A stretch of 64,000 bases of DNA from Undibacterium paludis (GCF_022568815.1 NZ_JAKZHX010000017.1:62001-126000), one strand, 5' to 3'; shown: positions 25,306 to 34,805, counted from the stretch's first letter. A program made the numbers and translations. Notes: generated by a model from the letters alone, not told the origin.

Positions 25306-26338
25306 TGTCAAGTAAGGCTTGTAATATATCCCGCGAATCAAACGCCGCGCGGCGCAGGCGGTCGTTCACGCCTTGCCAGTCTTTGTCTTGTGGCAGGGCT
25401 TCTACCAGGATCAGATCAGCGTTGGCATGGTCGAGTTCACGCAGGCCTGCATAGAGGTCGTGGGCGTAGCCTACCGGGTCGGCGGGCAGGTGGCGCCAAG
25501 CTTCTGCATGGATGGCAGGATGGGCCTGGTAGCTCATGAGGGCGAGCTTTTTGTTTTTGGCGTGCAGGCGGTTGACGGTGTCGTCGAGCTCGGCGGCTTC
25601 AACCAAAATCACTGGTGTATGCGGTGCATAGTGAGCATCCAGCGTGCCGGAAGCGCGTGGGGCGGCGGCGTCTGGTGCTGCGGGTGTTGTGCCCAGCACG
25701 GCGGCCATTTGGGCGACCGTGATATGGCCGGGGCGCAGCAGCACGGGGCCGTTGGTGGCGAGGCGGCTGAGGTCAACAATCGTCGATTCTATGCCGACAT
25801 CGCTCTGGCCGCCGTCGAGTATGTGGGCAATGAGGCCGCCGGGTTGTATCTCTTGCTCGAATTCTTCTTCCACATGCGCTGCCATGGTGGGGCTGACGTG
25901 GCCGAATTTGTTGGCTGATGGTGCAGCGACACCACCTTTGCCGCCTTTGAAGGCGCGCAAGAGTTCTTGTGCGACGGGGTGCGATGGGCAGCGTATGCCC
26001 ACGGTGTCTTGCCCGCCTGAGACTGCATCTGGGATATGGTCAGCACGCTTCAAGATCAGGGTCAGTGGGCCAGGCCAGAAGGCATCTATGAGCTGCTGCG
26101 CCTCTGCCGGGATGTCCTTGGCCCAATAGCTTATGTCAGCACCAGGGGCGACGTGGACGATGACGGGATGATTCGATGGTCTGCCCTTGGCGGCGTAGAT
26201 GTTGGCGACTGCCTTAGGGTTCTCGGCATCAGCACCGAGACCATAGACGGTCTCAGTCGGGAAGGCGACCAGCAGCCCGCGTTCCAGTGCTTCTGCCGCT
26301 TCGGCAATGGCGCAGGGGGTACAGGCGACTGGCTTCAT
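25298..26338 (-). CDS. L-threonylcarbamoyladenylate synthase (Sua5/YwlC type)
   Basis: A 346-residue protein with an N-terminal YrdC domain (GLLVAFPTETVYGLGADA, AAKGRPSNHPVIVHV, WPGPLTLIL, PSANKFGHVSPT, STIVDLS) and a C-terminal Sua5 domain (ASGTLDAHYAPHTPVILVE). It makes threonylcarbamoyl-AMP for t6A37 in ANN-decoding tRNAs. The start MKPVAC is used; it overlaps the purK stop as ATGA. Confidence 0.95.
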   Translation of the reverse strand: MKPVACTPCAIAEAAEALERGLLVAFPTETVYGLGADAENPKAVANIYAAKGRPSNHPVIVHVAPGADISYWAKDIPAEAQQLIDAFWPGPLTLILKRADHIPDAVSGGQDTVGIRCPSHPVAQELLRAFKGGKGGVAAPSANKFGHVSPTMAAHVEEEFEQEIQPGGLIAHILDGGQSDVGIESTIVDLSRLATNGPVLLRPGHITVAQMAAVLGTTPAAPDAAAPRASGTLDAHYAPHTPVILVEAAELDDTVNRLHAKNKKLALMSYQAHPAIHAEAWRHLPADPVGYAHDLYAGLRELDHANADLILVEALPQDKDWQGVNDRLRRAAFDSRDILQALLDNA

Positions 26339-27546
26339 GCCCACTCCGGTGCAGCAATGCCGAGGATGGAGCAGGCTTTGCCGAGATTGCTCTGGGCTTC
26401 TGCCATGGTCGGCGCAGTGAAAGTAACGTGGCCCATCTTGCGGGCGCGGCGGGCTTCTGCCTTGCCGTACAGGTGCAGGTGGGCGCCCGGCAGGGCCAGT
26501 ACCTTGTCCCATGCGGGTTCGCGCATGGTGTCGGTGTCGCCTTCATACCAGATGTCGCCGAGGATATTGAGCATGGCGGCTGGTGAATGCTGGCGCACGT
26601 CGCCCAGCGGCAATTGCGCCAGCGCACGCACCTGCTGCTCAAACTGGCTGGTGATGCAGGCGTCTATCGTGTAATGGCCGCTATTGTGCGGGCGCGGCGC
26701 CATTTCATTGACGACCAGGCTACCGTCTTTCAACACAAAAAATTCTATGCACAGCACGCCTACATAGCCCATCTCGGCAATGATGTGCAGTGCAGCCGCC
26801 TGCGCCTTGCTGGCGACATCTGCCGACACATGGGTGCTGGGGGCGATGGTGGTAAACAGGATGCCGTCACGGTGGACGTTTTCTGCAATCGGGTAAACGA
26901 CTGCTTCACCATCAACACCACGGGCAACGAGGACGGACACTTCGTAGGCCAGTGACAGCATTTTTTCGAGCACGCAGGTCTGGCCGTTCATTCCTGCAAA
27001 GGCAGCGGCAAGTTCTGCGCGGTCACGCACACGGACCTGGCCTTTGCCGTCATAACCCATGCGCACGGTTTTCAAAATGCCGGGCAAGAGATCGTCGCTG
27101 ACCTTGGCCACATCATCCTGACTGGTGATACCCCAATGCGGTGCCGGGTACACATGCGTGGTCGCGCCACAGCGGGTGAAGAAATGTTTTTCTGCAAGGC
27201 GGTCTTGCGCAATGGAGACGCAGGCAGCAGCCGGAGCGACAAAACTGGTTTGCGCCAGCAGCTTTAAACTTTCTGCCGGGACGTTTTCAAACTCGGTGGT
27301 GATGGCTTTGCTGGCCTTTGCCAGTGCCATCAGGCCGGGGTGGTTTTCATAGCCGGCCTGGATATGCTGGCCCACAACTTGCGCAGTGGGGCAGCCGGCT
27401 TCTGGCTCCAGCACGGCAACCTGGTAACCCATGGCTTGCGCGGCTTGTGCAAACATGCGGCCCAGTTGGCCACCACCCATGATGCCGAGGCAACTGGCGG
27501 GGGTGTTGGGTAGCAATGGCTGGCGTGGCTGTGGATGATTGTTCAT
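26335..27546 (-). CDS. purK: N5-carboxyaminoimidazole ribonucleotide synthase
   Basis: The 403-residue ATP-grasp enzyme has GIMGGGQLGRMFAQAA near the N terminus, TTEFENVPAESL, the ATP-binding ILKTVRMGYDGKGQ and the metal site NEMAPRPHNSGHYTIDAC. With PurE it converts AIR to CAIR in purine synthesis. The ATG giving MNNHPQ is used. purE and purC lie upstream in the same direction, separated by a repeat-bearing gap. Confidence 0.97.
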   Translation of the reverse strand: MNNHPQPRQPLLPNTPASCLGIMGGGQLGRMFAQAAQAMGYQVAVLEPEAGCPTAQVVGQHIQAGYENHPGLMALAKASKAITTEFENVPAESLKLLAQTSFVAPAAACVSIAQDRLAEKHFFTRCGATTHVYPAPHWGITSQDDVAKVSDDLLPGILKTVRMGYDGKGQVRVRDRAELAAAFAGMNGQTCVLEKMLSLAYEVSVLVARGVDGEAVVYPIAENVHRDGILFTTIAPSTHVSADVASKAQAAALHIIAEMGYVGVLCIEFFVLKDGSLVVNEMAPRPHNSGHYTIDACITSQFEQQVRALAQLPLGDVRQHSPAAMLNILGDIWYEGDTDTMREPAWDKVLALPGAHLHLYGKAEARRARKMGHVTFTAPTMAEAQSNLGKACSILGIAAPEWA

Positions 27547-27624
27547 GGTAGTGAATGTGTTCAAACTTGGCTTGTTTTTGCCGGGTGGGTGAGGCAAAGG
27601 TGGTACGGGTGTTGATGTGGCTTA

Positions 27625-27728
27625 TCTTGTAGGTTGAAGCTGAGCGTAGATTGGGCCGGACCTCAATAAGCGTATACCTTATTTAAACGTCGAGTGTTGG
27701 GCTGATAAGGCGTAGCCCAACCTACGAG
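27625..27728. repeat. Palindromic intergenic repeat between purE and purK
   Basis: Outer CTTGTAGGTTG and CCAACCTACGAG face each other. Inside, GTTGGGCT (27696-27703) and AGCCCAAC (27714-27721) form an 8-bp hairpin. The GTAGGTTGGGCT-type sequence resembles dispersed repeats of related genomes. No gene. Confidence 0.6.
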
Positions 27729-27767
27729 ATTAACCCAACCTGCGAAGCCTGCCTCAAATAACGAAAA

Positions 27768-28268
27768 CTAAACCGGCAACACCATATCGCGTGCAACTTG
27801 CGTTTGCTTTTCGCGGAACTCGATCAATCTGGCTGCCAATGCATTATCGGTCGTCGCCAACATCGCAATCGCGGCCAGCGCTGCATTGGCTGCGCCTGCC
27901 TCGCCTATTGCAAAGGTCGATACCGGTATGCCCTTGGGCATTTGCACGATGGACAGCAATGAATCTTCGCCACGCAGATATTTGGATGGCACAGGCACAC
28001 CCAGTACCGGCACGATAGTCTTGGCGGCGATCATGCCTGGCAAATGGGCGGCACCACCGGCACCGGCGATGATGGCGCGCAGGCCACGCTCGCGGGCGGT
28101 TTCTGCATAGCTAAACATTTCATCGGGCATGCGGTGGGCAGAGACAACCTTGGCTTCAAAGCCTATGCCAAATTCCTTGAGGATGGCGACGGCGTTTTGC
28201 ATGACATCCCAGTCTGAGGATGAGCCCATGACGACGCCGACGACAACTTTATTATTCGTAGTCATCAT
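27768..28268 (-). CDS. purE: N5-carboxyaminoimidazole ribonucleotide mutase
   Basis: The 166-residue class I PurE has GVVMGSSSDWDVM, the active-site VVSAHRMPDEM, IAGAGGAAHLPGM and VPVPSKYLRGEDSLLSIVQMP. It moves the carboxylate from N5 to C4 of the imidazole ring. Its first ATG overlaps the purC TGA (TGATG); a second ATG follows immediately. Confidence 0.97.
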   Translation of the reverse strand: MMTTNNKVVVGVVMGSSSDWDVMQNAVAILKEFGIGFEAKVVSAHRMPDEMFSYAETARERGLRAIIAGAGGAAHLPGMIAAKTIVPVLGVPVPSKYLRGEDSLLSIVQMPKGIPVSTFAIGEAGAANAALAAIAMLATTDNALAARLIEFREKQTQVARDMVLPV

Positions 28269-29164
28269 CAGTCCTTCAGGCTTTCACCAGTCAGGCGTTC
28301 CAGCGCTTCGCGGTATTTGGCGGCAGTTTTTTGCACGACTTCATCCGGCAGGGCTGGTGCTGGTGCCGTCTTTTTCCAGCTGGTGATGGTTTCTAGGTAA
28401 TCACGCACAAACTGTTTGTCAAAAGACGGTGGCGAGATGCCGGTAGCATAAGAATCCGCAGGCCAGAAGCGGGAAGAATCGGCAGTCAACACTTCATCCA
28501 TCAAATGCAGTACGCCATTGTCATCGAGGCCAAATTCAAACTTGGTGTCGGCGATGATGATGCCGCGGGTGGCGGCGTATTCTGCGGCTTCGGTGTAGAG
28601 CTGTATGCTGATGTCGCGGATTTTGGCGGCCAGTTCTGCGCCTATGCGTTGTTCGGTTTCTGCATAGCTGATGTTTTCGTCATGCTCACCCATTTCTGCC
28701 TTGGCAGCAGGGGTGAAGATAGGCGCTGGCAACTTGGCTGCCTGTGGCAAGCCTGCTGGCAATTGTATGCCGCAGATTGCGCCTGTCTCTTGATAATCTT
28801 TCCAGCCAGAGCCGATGATGTAGCCACGTACCACGGCTTCAACCATGATGGGTTTCAGGCGTTTGGCGACAACTGCACGGCCTTTGACTTGTGCCACTTC
28901 ATCTGCTGCCACCACGGATTCTGGCGCGATGCCGGTCAGGTGGTTAGGCACGATGTGGCCGAGTTTTTCAAACCAGAAGTTTGCCATCTGGTTCAGCACG
29001 CGGCCTTTGTCAGGTATCGGTTCATTCATGATGACATCGAAGGCGGACAGGCGGTCGCTGGTGACGATGAGCAATTTGTCGTCGCCGACAGCGTAATTGT
29101 CACGTACCTTGCCACGGCCCAGCAAAGGCAGGGAATGCAGAGTGGAATTGATTTGCGTAGTCAT
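28268..29164 (-). CDS. purC: Phosphoribosylaminoimidazole-succinocarboxamide synthase
   Basis: A 298-residue SAICAR synthetase with GRGKVRDNYAV, SDRLSAFDVIMNEPIPDKG, VVRGYIIGSGWKDY, IIADTKFEFG and DEVLTADSSRFWPAD. It adds aspartate to CAIR and is coupled to purE by a one-base overlap. Confidence 0.97.
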   Translation of the reverse strand: MTTQINSTLHSLPLLGRGKVRDNYAVGDDKLLIVTSDRLSAFDVIMNEPIPDKGRVLNQMANFWFEKLGHIVPNHLTGIAPESVVAADEVAQVKGRAVVAKRLKPIMVEAVVRGYIIGSGWKDYQETGAICGIQLPAGLPQAAKLPAPIFTPAAKAEMGEHDENISYAETEQRIGAELAAKIRDISIQLYTEAAEYAATRGIIIADTKFEFGLDDNGVLHLMDEVLTADSSRFWPADSYATGISPPSFDKQFVRDYLETITSWKKTAPAPALPDEVVQKTAAKYREALERLTGESLKD

Positions 29165-29305
29165 GAGGGATTTCTTTATTTCGTCAGATAGGGTTTACAC
29201 AAAATTGTTGATGAGTTGCTTGTTTGCCCCTTCCCCTTGAAGGGGAGGGAATATCACGGTGACTCACCGGACACGCACAAAACAATTTTGTCTAAACCCT
29301 GCAAT

Positions 29306-29335
29306 CCGTCATTCTGGCAAACGCCAGAATGACGG
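29306..29335. repeat. Perfect hairpin downstream of fba (dispersed palindrome, possible terminator)
   Basis: CCGTCATTCTGGC and GCCAGAATGACGG are exact complements around AAAC. It follows the leftward fba stop by 11 nt, so it may end that transcript, but there is no T-run. The CGTCATTC core resembles a palindrome repeated in many genomes, and a relative occurs at 36616-36653. Confidence 0.6.
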
Positions 29336-29346
29336 CACAAACTACA

Positions 29347-30411
29347 TTAATTTACGATCTGCGCCAAAGCGCCTTTCTTGTATTGCTCTGCCACTTTTTC
29401 CAAAGGCATAGGCTTGATTTTGCCTGCCTGTCCTTCGCAGCCGAAGGACAGATAACGTGCCTTGCAGACCAGCTTCGCTGCTTCGCGTGCTGGTTTCAAA
29501 TAATCGCGTGGATCAAACTTGGATGGGTTCTCAAACATGTAGCGACGGATCGCGCCTGTCATCGCCAGACGGATGTCGGTGTCGATGTTGATCTTGCGCA
29601 CGCCGTTCTGGATGCCGATGACGATTTCTTCCACAGGCACGCCATAGGTTTCTTTCATGTCGCCACCGAACTGACGGATTTCATCCAGCAGTTCTTGCGG
29701 TACAGAAGACGAACCGTGCATCACCAGGTGTGTGTTAGGTATACGTTGATGAATCTCTTTGATGCGGTCGATTGCCAGGATGTCACCGGTAGGCTTGCGT
29801 GAGAACTTGTAGGCACCGTGGGAAGTACCAATCGCAATCGCCAATGCGTCGCACTGTGTCTGCTTGACGAAGTCGGCAGCCTGCTGCACGTCAGTCAGCA
29901 ATTGTTCGCGCGTCATTTTACCGTCGGCACCGTGGCCGTCTTCCTTGTCGCCCATCATGGTTTCGAGGGAACCGAGTACGCCCAGTTCCGCTTCTACCGT
30001 GACGCCGATGGAGTGGGCAAACTTGACCACTTCACGTGACACTTCGACATTGTATTCATAGCTGGCGACGCTCTTGCCATCCTCCATCAAAGAACCATCC
30101 ATCATCACCGAAGTGAAGCCGGATTTGATGGCTGCCATACAGACTGCAGGCGACTGGCCATGGTCCTGATGCATGACGACAGGAATATGCGGGTAAGCTT
30201 CTACCGCCGCTTCGATCAGGTGACGCAGGAAGGCTTCGCCAGCATATTTGCGGGCACCGGCAGACGCCTGCATGATGACAGGTGCGCCCACTTCATCGGC
30301 GGCCTGCATGATGGCGGTGACTTGCTCCAGGTTGTTGACGTTGAAAGCTGGCAGACCGTAGCCGTTTTCGGCGGCGTGGTCCAGCAATTGACGCATGGAT
30401 ACGAGTGGCAT
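29347..30411 (-). CDS. fba: Class II fructose-bisphosphate aldolase (Calvin-cycle subtype)
   Basis: The 354-residue zinc enzyme has MPLVSMRQLLDHAAENGYGLPAFNVNN at its start, the zinc ligand region VVMHQDHGQS, GTSHGAYKFSRKPTGD and MHGSSSVPQELLD. It cleaves fructose-1,6-bisphosphate to triose phosphates. pyk lies 47 nt upstream and pgk before that, all leftward, so this is a lower-glycolysis cluster. Confidence 0.97.
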   Translation of the reverse strand: MPLVSMRQLLDHAAENGYGLPAFNVNNLEQVTAIMQAADEVGAPVIMQASAGARKYAGEAFLRHLIEAAVEAYPHIPVVMHQDHGQSPAVCMAAIKSGFTSVMMDGSLMEDGKSVASYEYNVEVSREVVKFAHSIGVTVEAELGVLGSLETMMGDKEDGHGADGKMTREQLLTDVQQAADFVKQTQCDALAIAIGTSHGAYKFSRKPTGDILAIDRIKEIHQRIPNTHLVMHGSSSVPQELLDEIRQFGGDMKETYGVPVEEIVIGIQNGVRKINIDTDIRLAMTGAIRRYMFENPSKFDPRDYLKPAREAAKLVCKARYLSFGCEGQAGKIKPMPLEKVAEQYKKGALAQIVN

Positions 30412-30458
30412 AATTAACTCCAGATTGCTTTATAAAAAAATCTTTGTCCTTGCCATGT

Positions 30459-31892
30459 TCAGTTTTCACCTACTCTGACAATCTTCATGGCATTGGTGCC
30501 GCCCACCTGGCCCATGGGTTCACCCCAGGTGACGACGATCATGTCACCTTTGTCAACGACATCATGTTCCAGCAAGACGGTTTCAGCAGCCTTCAACACC
30601 ACTTCGCGGTCGGCGGAGTAAGGCAGGTTGAAGGTCTGGACATTGCGGTACAGCGCCGCCTTGCGCTGGGTAGCCACACTCGGTGTCAGTGCAAACAGGG
30701 GCACATCAACACTGTGGCGGCTCATCCACAAGGCAGTGGAACCCGATTCTGTCAGGGCCACGATGGCTTTCACACCCAGATGGTGGGCTGTGAACAGCGC
30801 GCCATAGGCGATGGACTGGTCGATACGGGTAAAGGTCATATTCAAGAAGTCGGCATCGAGCTTGTTTTCCTGGAATTTTTCAGCTTCCAGGCAGATCAGC
30901 GACATCGCTTCCACGGTTTCTATCGGGTATTTGCCGGATGCCGTTTCTGCCGAAGTCATGACGGCATCCGTGCCGTCAAGTACCGCATTGGCCACGTCGG
31001 ACACTTCAGCACGGGTAGGCACGGCATTGACGATCATGGATTCCATCATCTGGGTGGCTGTAATGGCGACCTTGTTGGAAGCACGCGCCATCTTGATCAT
31101 GCGTTTTTGCAGGGCAGGTACGGCAGCATTGCCAACTTCCACAGCCAGATCGCCACGGGCAACCATGATACCGTCGGATGCATCCAGTATCTCTTGCAGC
31201 AGCGGTATCGCCTCTGCACGTTCTATCTTGGCGATCATCATGGGCTTGTGGTTATAAGGCTCACCCGCGATATTCGAGAGTTGCCTTGCCATTTCCATGT
31301 CAGTTGCATTTTTGGGGAAAGACACGGCCACATAATCGGCCTGAAAAGACATCGCGGTCTTGATATCTTCCATGTCCTTGCCGGTCAGCGCCGGTGCTGT
31401 CAGGCCACCGCCCTGGCGATTGATGCCCTTGTTGTTCGAGAGTTCGCCACCTATTTTTGTGACAGTATGGATTTCATTGCCGACGACTTTTTCAACGACG
31501 AGCACGATGAGGCCGTCATTCAACAACAGCAGATCGCCAGTTTTAACATCACGTGGCAAGGCTTTGTAATCAAGTCCGACACGTTCCTGGTTGCCCAGCG
31601 TGCAGTCTGCATCGAGAATGAACTTGTCACCGTTGTCGAGATTGATGCGGGAATTTTCAAATTTGCCGATGCGGATTTTAGGGCCCTGCAAATCAGCCAT
31701 GATGGCGATTTCGCGGCCACACTCTGCTGCTGCCTGGCGCACCATGGTGGCCCGGTCTATATGATCCTGCGCCTTGCCATGCGAAAAGTTCAACCTCACC
31801 ACATTCACCCCGGCATGGATCATACGCTTGAGCGTAGCCAGGTCATTGGAAGCGGGGCCTATGGTAGCAACAATCTTGGTGGCACGTGACAT
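30459..31892 (-). CDS. pyk: Pyruvate kinase
   Basis: A 477-residue enzyme with KIVATIGPAS, VVRLNFSHGKAQDH, MADLQGPKIRIG, the catalytic-lysine region MMIAKIERAEAIP, DGIMVARGDLAVEVG and ATQMMESM. It makes ATP and pyruvate from PEP. A GGAGAC site precedes the ATG. The 269-nt gap to pgk contains a palindromic element. Confidence 0.97.
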   Translation of the reverse strand: MSRATKIVATIGPASNDLATLKRMIHAGVNVVRLNFSHGKAQDHIDRATMVRQAAAECGREIAIMADLQGPKIRIGKFENSRINLDNGDKFILDADCTLGNQERVGLDYKALPRDVKTGDLLLLNDGLIVLVVEKVVGNEIHTVTKIGGELSNNKGINRQGGGLTAPALTGKDMEDIKTAMSFQADYVAVSFPKNATDMEMARQLSNIAGEPYNHKPMMIAKIERAEAIPLLQEILDASDGIMVARGDLAVEVGNAAVPALQKRMIKMARASNKVAITATQMMESMIVNAVPTRAEVSDVANAVLDGTDAVMTSAETASGKYPIETVEAMSLICLEAEKFQENKLDADFLNMTFTRIDQSIAYGALFTAHHLGVKAIVALTESGSTALWMSRHSVDVPLFALTPSVATQRKAALYRNVQTFNLPYSADREVVLKAAETVLLEHDVVDKGDMIVVTWGEPMGQVGGTNAMKIVRVGEN

Positions 31893-31921
31893 CTGGTCTC
31901 CTGAAAATAGATATTATTTGC

Positions 31922-32048
31922 GAGCGTTGCCTAAGCTACTGCGCGACACAATTTTGAGCCTGCGATGCTCGTCGTACTCAAGTACGACTGCGCTTCCGCA
32001 GTTCAAATTCGTCAAACTAGTGTCGCTCGCTACACTTATGCAACGCTC
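31922..32048. repeat. Palindromic repeat element, family 2, between pgk and pyk
   Basis: The 127-bp element runs from GAGCGTTGCCTAAG to CTTATGCAACGCTC. Its arms pair imperfectly over about 55 bp (GCGCGACAC with GTGTCGCTCGC, AATTTTGA with TCAAATT). The centre GTCGTACT-CA-AGTACGAC is an exact palindrome. It resembles family 1 in design (long ends plus a GTACT/AGTAC centre) but differs in sequence. Confidence 0.85.
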
Positions 32049-32161
32049 ACATGTTTGGTTTTATTATTCGTCAAAGTATCAACGCAAAACTCAAGCAAAA
32101 ATAATCGTTGCCACTCAAACTTACTTTGTAATTCTTAGCTCTGCAAATGAAAAGCCTTGAT

Positions 32162-33355
32162 TTACTTCACTGCGCGTTGCAACAGAATTTCTACTGCTGG
32201 CAGGGTTTTGCCTTCCAAAAATTCGAGGAAAGCGCCGCCGCCTGTGGAGATATAACCTACCTTGTCGGCGATGTTGTACTTGGCAATTGCGGCCAAAGTA
32301 TCGCCACCGCCAGCAATCGAGAAGCCTGCTGAATCAGCAATCGCCTGCGCCAGCACCTTGGTGCCGTTGCCGAACTGGTCGAACTCAAATACGCCGACAG
32401 GGCCATTCCAGACGATGGTGCCAGACTGCTTGATCTGCTCTGCCAGCAAGGCTGCTGTCGCCGGGCCAATGTCCAAAATCATGTCATCGTCCTGCACATC
32501 AACCACGGCCTTGACAGTAGCCACTGCGGTTGGTGCGAATTCCTTGGCGCAGACTACATCAGTAGGGATAGGTACAGACGCACCACGCTTGGCCATCATG
32601 TCGATAATGGCTTTGGCTTCTTCCACCAGGTCAGCTTCTGCCAGGGACTTGCCTATCTTGAGGCCAGATGCCAGCATGAAAGTATTGGCAATGCCGCCGC
32701 CAACGATGAGGTTATCGACCTTGTCTGCCAGTGATTTCAAAATAGTCAGTTTGCTTGATACCTTGGAACCGGCAACAATCGCCACCAGCGGGCGCGCAGG
32801 CTGGCCCAGCGCCTTGCCGAGTGCATCCAGCTCAGCCGACAACAGCGGGCCAGCGCATGCCACAGAAGCAAACTTGGCGATGCCGTGGGTCGTTGCTTCT
32901 GCACGGTGGGCAGTACCAAAGGCGTCATTCACATACACGTCGCACAGCGCTGCCATTTTTTGCGCCAGCGCATCATCGTTTTTCTTTTCGCCCTTGTTGA
33001 CGCGGCAGTTTTCCAGCAAGACCACCTGGCCAGCCGCCACTTCTACGCCATCGACCCAGTTCTGTTTCAGTTCTACCGCAACACCCAACAGTTCGGACAA
33101 ACGCTTGGCAACTGGTGCCAGGCTGTCTTCTGCCTTGAATTCACCTTCAGTCGGGCGGCCCAGATGTGAAGTGACCATCACCGCAGCACCTGCCTGCAAA
33201 GCCTGCTGTATCGCTGGCACCGAGGCGCGGATACGGGTATCTTCGGTGATATTGCCGTCATCGTCCTGGGGAACGTTCAAGTCGGCGCGGATGAAAACAC
33301 GTTTGCCCTGGAGCTGGTTTGCTGCGATCAGGTCACTGAGTCGGTTGAATTGCAT
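32162..33355 (-). CDS. pgk: Phosphoglycerate kinase
   Basis: A 397-residue two-domain kinase with KRVFIRADLNVPQDD, MVTSHLGRPTEGEF, the hinge region VAIVAGSKVSSKLTIL, WNGPVGVFEFDQF and the nucleotide loop SIAGGGDTLAAI. It transfers phosphate from 1,3-bisphosphoglycerate to ADP. It is the first gene of the leftward glycolytic group; the regulatory region upstream is shared with a rightward unknown gene. Confidence 0.97.
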   Translation of the reverse strand: MQFNRLSDLIAANQLQGKRVFIRADLNVPQDDDGNITEDTRIRASVPAIQQALQAGAAVMVTSHLGRPTEGEFKAEDSLAPVAKRLSELLGVAVELKQNWVDGVEVAAGQVVLLENCRVNKGEKKNDDALAQKMAALCDVYVNDAFGTAHRAEATTHGIAKFASVACAGPLLSAELDALGKALGQPARPLVAIVAGSKVSSKLTILKSLADKVDNLIVGGGIANTFMLASGLKIGKSLAEADLVEEAKAIIDMMAKRGASVPIPTDVVCAKEFAPTAVATVKAVVDVQDDDMILDIGPATAALLAEQIKQSGTIVWNGPVGVFEFDQFGNGTKVLAQAIADSAGFSIAGGGDTLAAIAKYNIADKVGYISTGGGAFLEFLEGKTLPAVEILLQRAVK

Positions 33356-33651
33356 CGTGATATGGAATTGGCAAGGTTGAAGGGTGGCGCGTTTGCCTGC
33401 GAGAGTCGGGCAACGACTTTCCGCCAGGAAATTTACTACGTATTTACTGCATAAGTTCTCAGCCCGCTATTTTACCAAAGCCAGCTTGCAGACCATACGG
33501 TTTTAGGGGGCTTTTGCGGTTAAAATGTGCAGAATAATATCAATATAACATTTGTGGTGTTAATTTAATATTTTCCCATGCATGCTTTCCGAATCAACAG
33601 GCTTGATTGACAGGGCAGGTATTTGCAATTTCAATATCAGCGCGCATGTTT

Positions 33652-33690
33652 CTTAAGGGCTAATTAAGGGCTACTTAAGGGCAGCTTAAG
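33652..33690 (+). promoter_or_regulatory. Four CTTAAG-type direct repeats at 11-bp spacing (PmrA-box-like)
   Basis: Hexamers CTTAAG (33652), ATTAAG (33663), CTTAAG (33674) and CTTAAG (33685) are each followed by 5 bases (GGCTA, GGCTA, GGCAG, GTCTA). This matches the published PmrA box YTTAAK-N5-YTTAAK, doubled. A candidate extended -10 (TGCTATGCT, 33720-33728) lies downstream, in front of the gene at 33798. Assignment to a PmrA/QseB-type regulator is inference from the consensus. Confidence 0.65.
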
Positions 33691-33797
33691 GTCTATTACG
33701 CAAGAAATTCCTCTTAAAATGCTATGCTAGGTAAATTTACGCCTTCAATTCCATGTCAATCTGTCAATAGAGCACAGTCAACCATGAAAGCACACTC

Positions 33798-34805
33798 ATG
33801 AGCACCAGTATATTCTGGCAAGAACTCAGCAAGGCTGAGCCGCAACTGGCAAAGCAGGAAGTCCACGATGCGATGGAGGGTATCAACGCTATTCTGCAGC
33901 CGCATTTTCCCGACGTGGCTGCAGAGTTGCTGCAACACCATAGCGAAGGGAATGCTGGTCGCTATGACCTGATCATTACCGCACATGGCTCTGTTGAACA
34001 TTTTCAGGAGGTCATGGAACTGGTGCAAAGCGCACCCAAACTGGATTTGTTTGCACAAGTTGTCGCTTTCAGGGCGCGTACCGATACTGAAGGTTTTTCC
34101 ATGACCATGGGTGATTTCTCACTGGGTACGGCAGACATCCTGGTTGCTCATTATGCCGATGCTGGCCGGGTGGGCCTGCAACTCTGGTTTGGCAAACCGA
34201 TACCTCAGGATTTTGTAGATCATGCCAAACACATGTCCTTCATACTACTGGACCATGCCATCGGCGAATATGACTTTGCCATCAAGATAGGCCCTGTGGA
34301 ATTCATGGAGGAAGAGACAGGTCAACAGACGACCAGCCTGACGCAGTTCCCGGCGGTGCTTGACGCATTCTGGCGTGAGGATCTTAAACATACCGCCATT
34401 TTCCCTACCGGCGACAATGAATGGGCAGGTTTTGAACTGGTCAGCAATACCGACCCGGACGACAAGCTGTTCGTACAGCGCAATGAATCAGCCATGGCCC
34501 TGGTTGGCCGTGCCGACATGCTGTGGCGACTCGAAGTGCAGGCAGAAATAAGCAACAGCGATGAACTGGAAAAGGTCAGGGAATTCGAAGACCAGCTGGA
34601 AACCCTGCTGACACAAACCCAGGAGGGTATATCGACCCAGATCACCCTGCACGGCAATCTGCGCAGCATGAGCTGGCAAGTCAGCGACAGCCCGGCTGCC
34701 CTTGGCAAGGCGCAAAAACTGGCAGACAGTTTTTCGCAAATTGAATTTGAGATCAGCTCAGAATTTGACCCGCAGTGGCAAGATTATTTGCGCTGGGTTG
34801 CATGA
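33798..34805 (+). CDS. Hypothetical protein (possibly DUF695-like C terminus)
   Basis: This 335-residue acidic cytoplasmic protein has no signal or membrane segment. The N-terminal half (QEVHDAMEGINAILQPHFPD, YDLIITAHGSVEHFQEVMELV) looks like a repeated alpha/beta unit. The C-terminal part (RLEVQAEISNSDELEKVREFEDQLETLL) vaguely recalls DUF695, but I am not sure. The start MSTSIFWQEL is clear. It has the PmrA-like sites upstream and kdsA 56 nt downstream, so it may respond to envelope signals. Confidence 0.75.
   Translation: MSTSIFWQELSKAEPQLAKQEVHDAMEGINAILQPHFPDVAAELLQHHSEGNAGRYDLIITAHGSVEHFQEVMELVQSAPKLDLFAQVVAFRARTDTEGFSMTMGDFSLGTADILVAHYADAGRVGLQLWFGKPIPQDFVDHAKHMSFILLDHAIGEYDFAIKIGPVEFMEEETGQQTTSLTQFPAVLDAFWREDLKHTAIFPTGDNEWAGFELVSNTDPDDKLFVQRNESAMALVGRADMLWRLEVQAEISNSDELEKVREFEDQLETLLTQTQEGISTQITLHGNLRSMSWQVSDSPAALGKAQKLADSFSQIEFEISSEFDPQWQDYLRWVA

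Noticed and set aside
30444..31889. 481-codon frame on the plus strand opposite pyk
   Set aside because: Shadow of pyruvate kinase codon bias; no motif, no start site, unusual His/Gly/Cys-rich composition.
32262..33380. 372-codon frame on the plus strand opposite pgk
   Set aside because: Ser/Ala-rich shadow frame fully covered by phosphoglycerate kinase.
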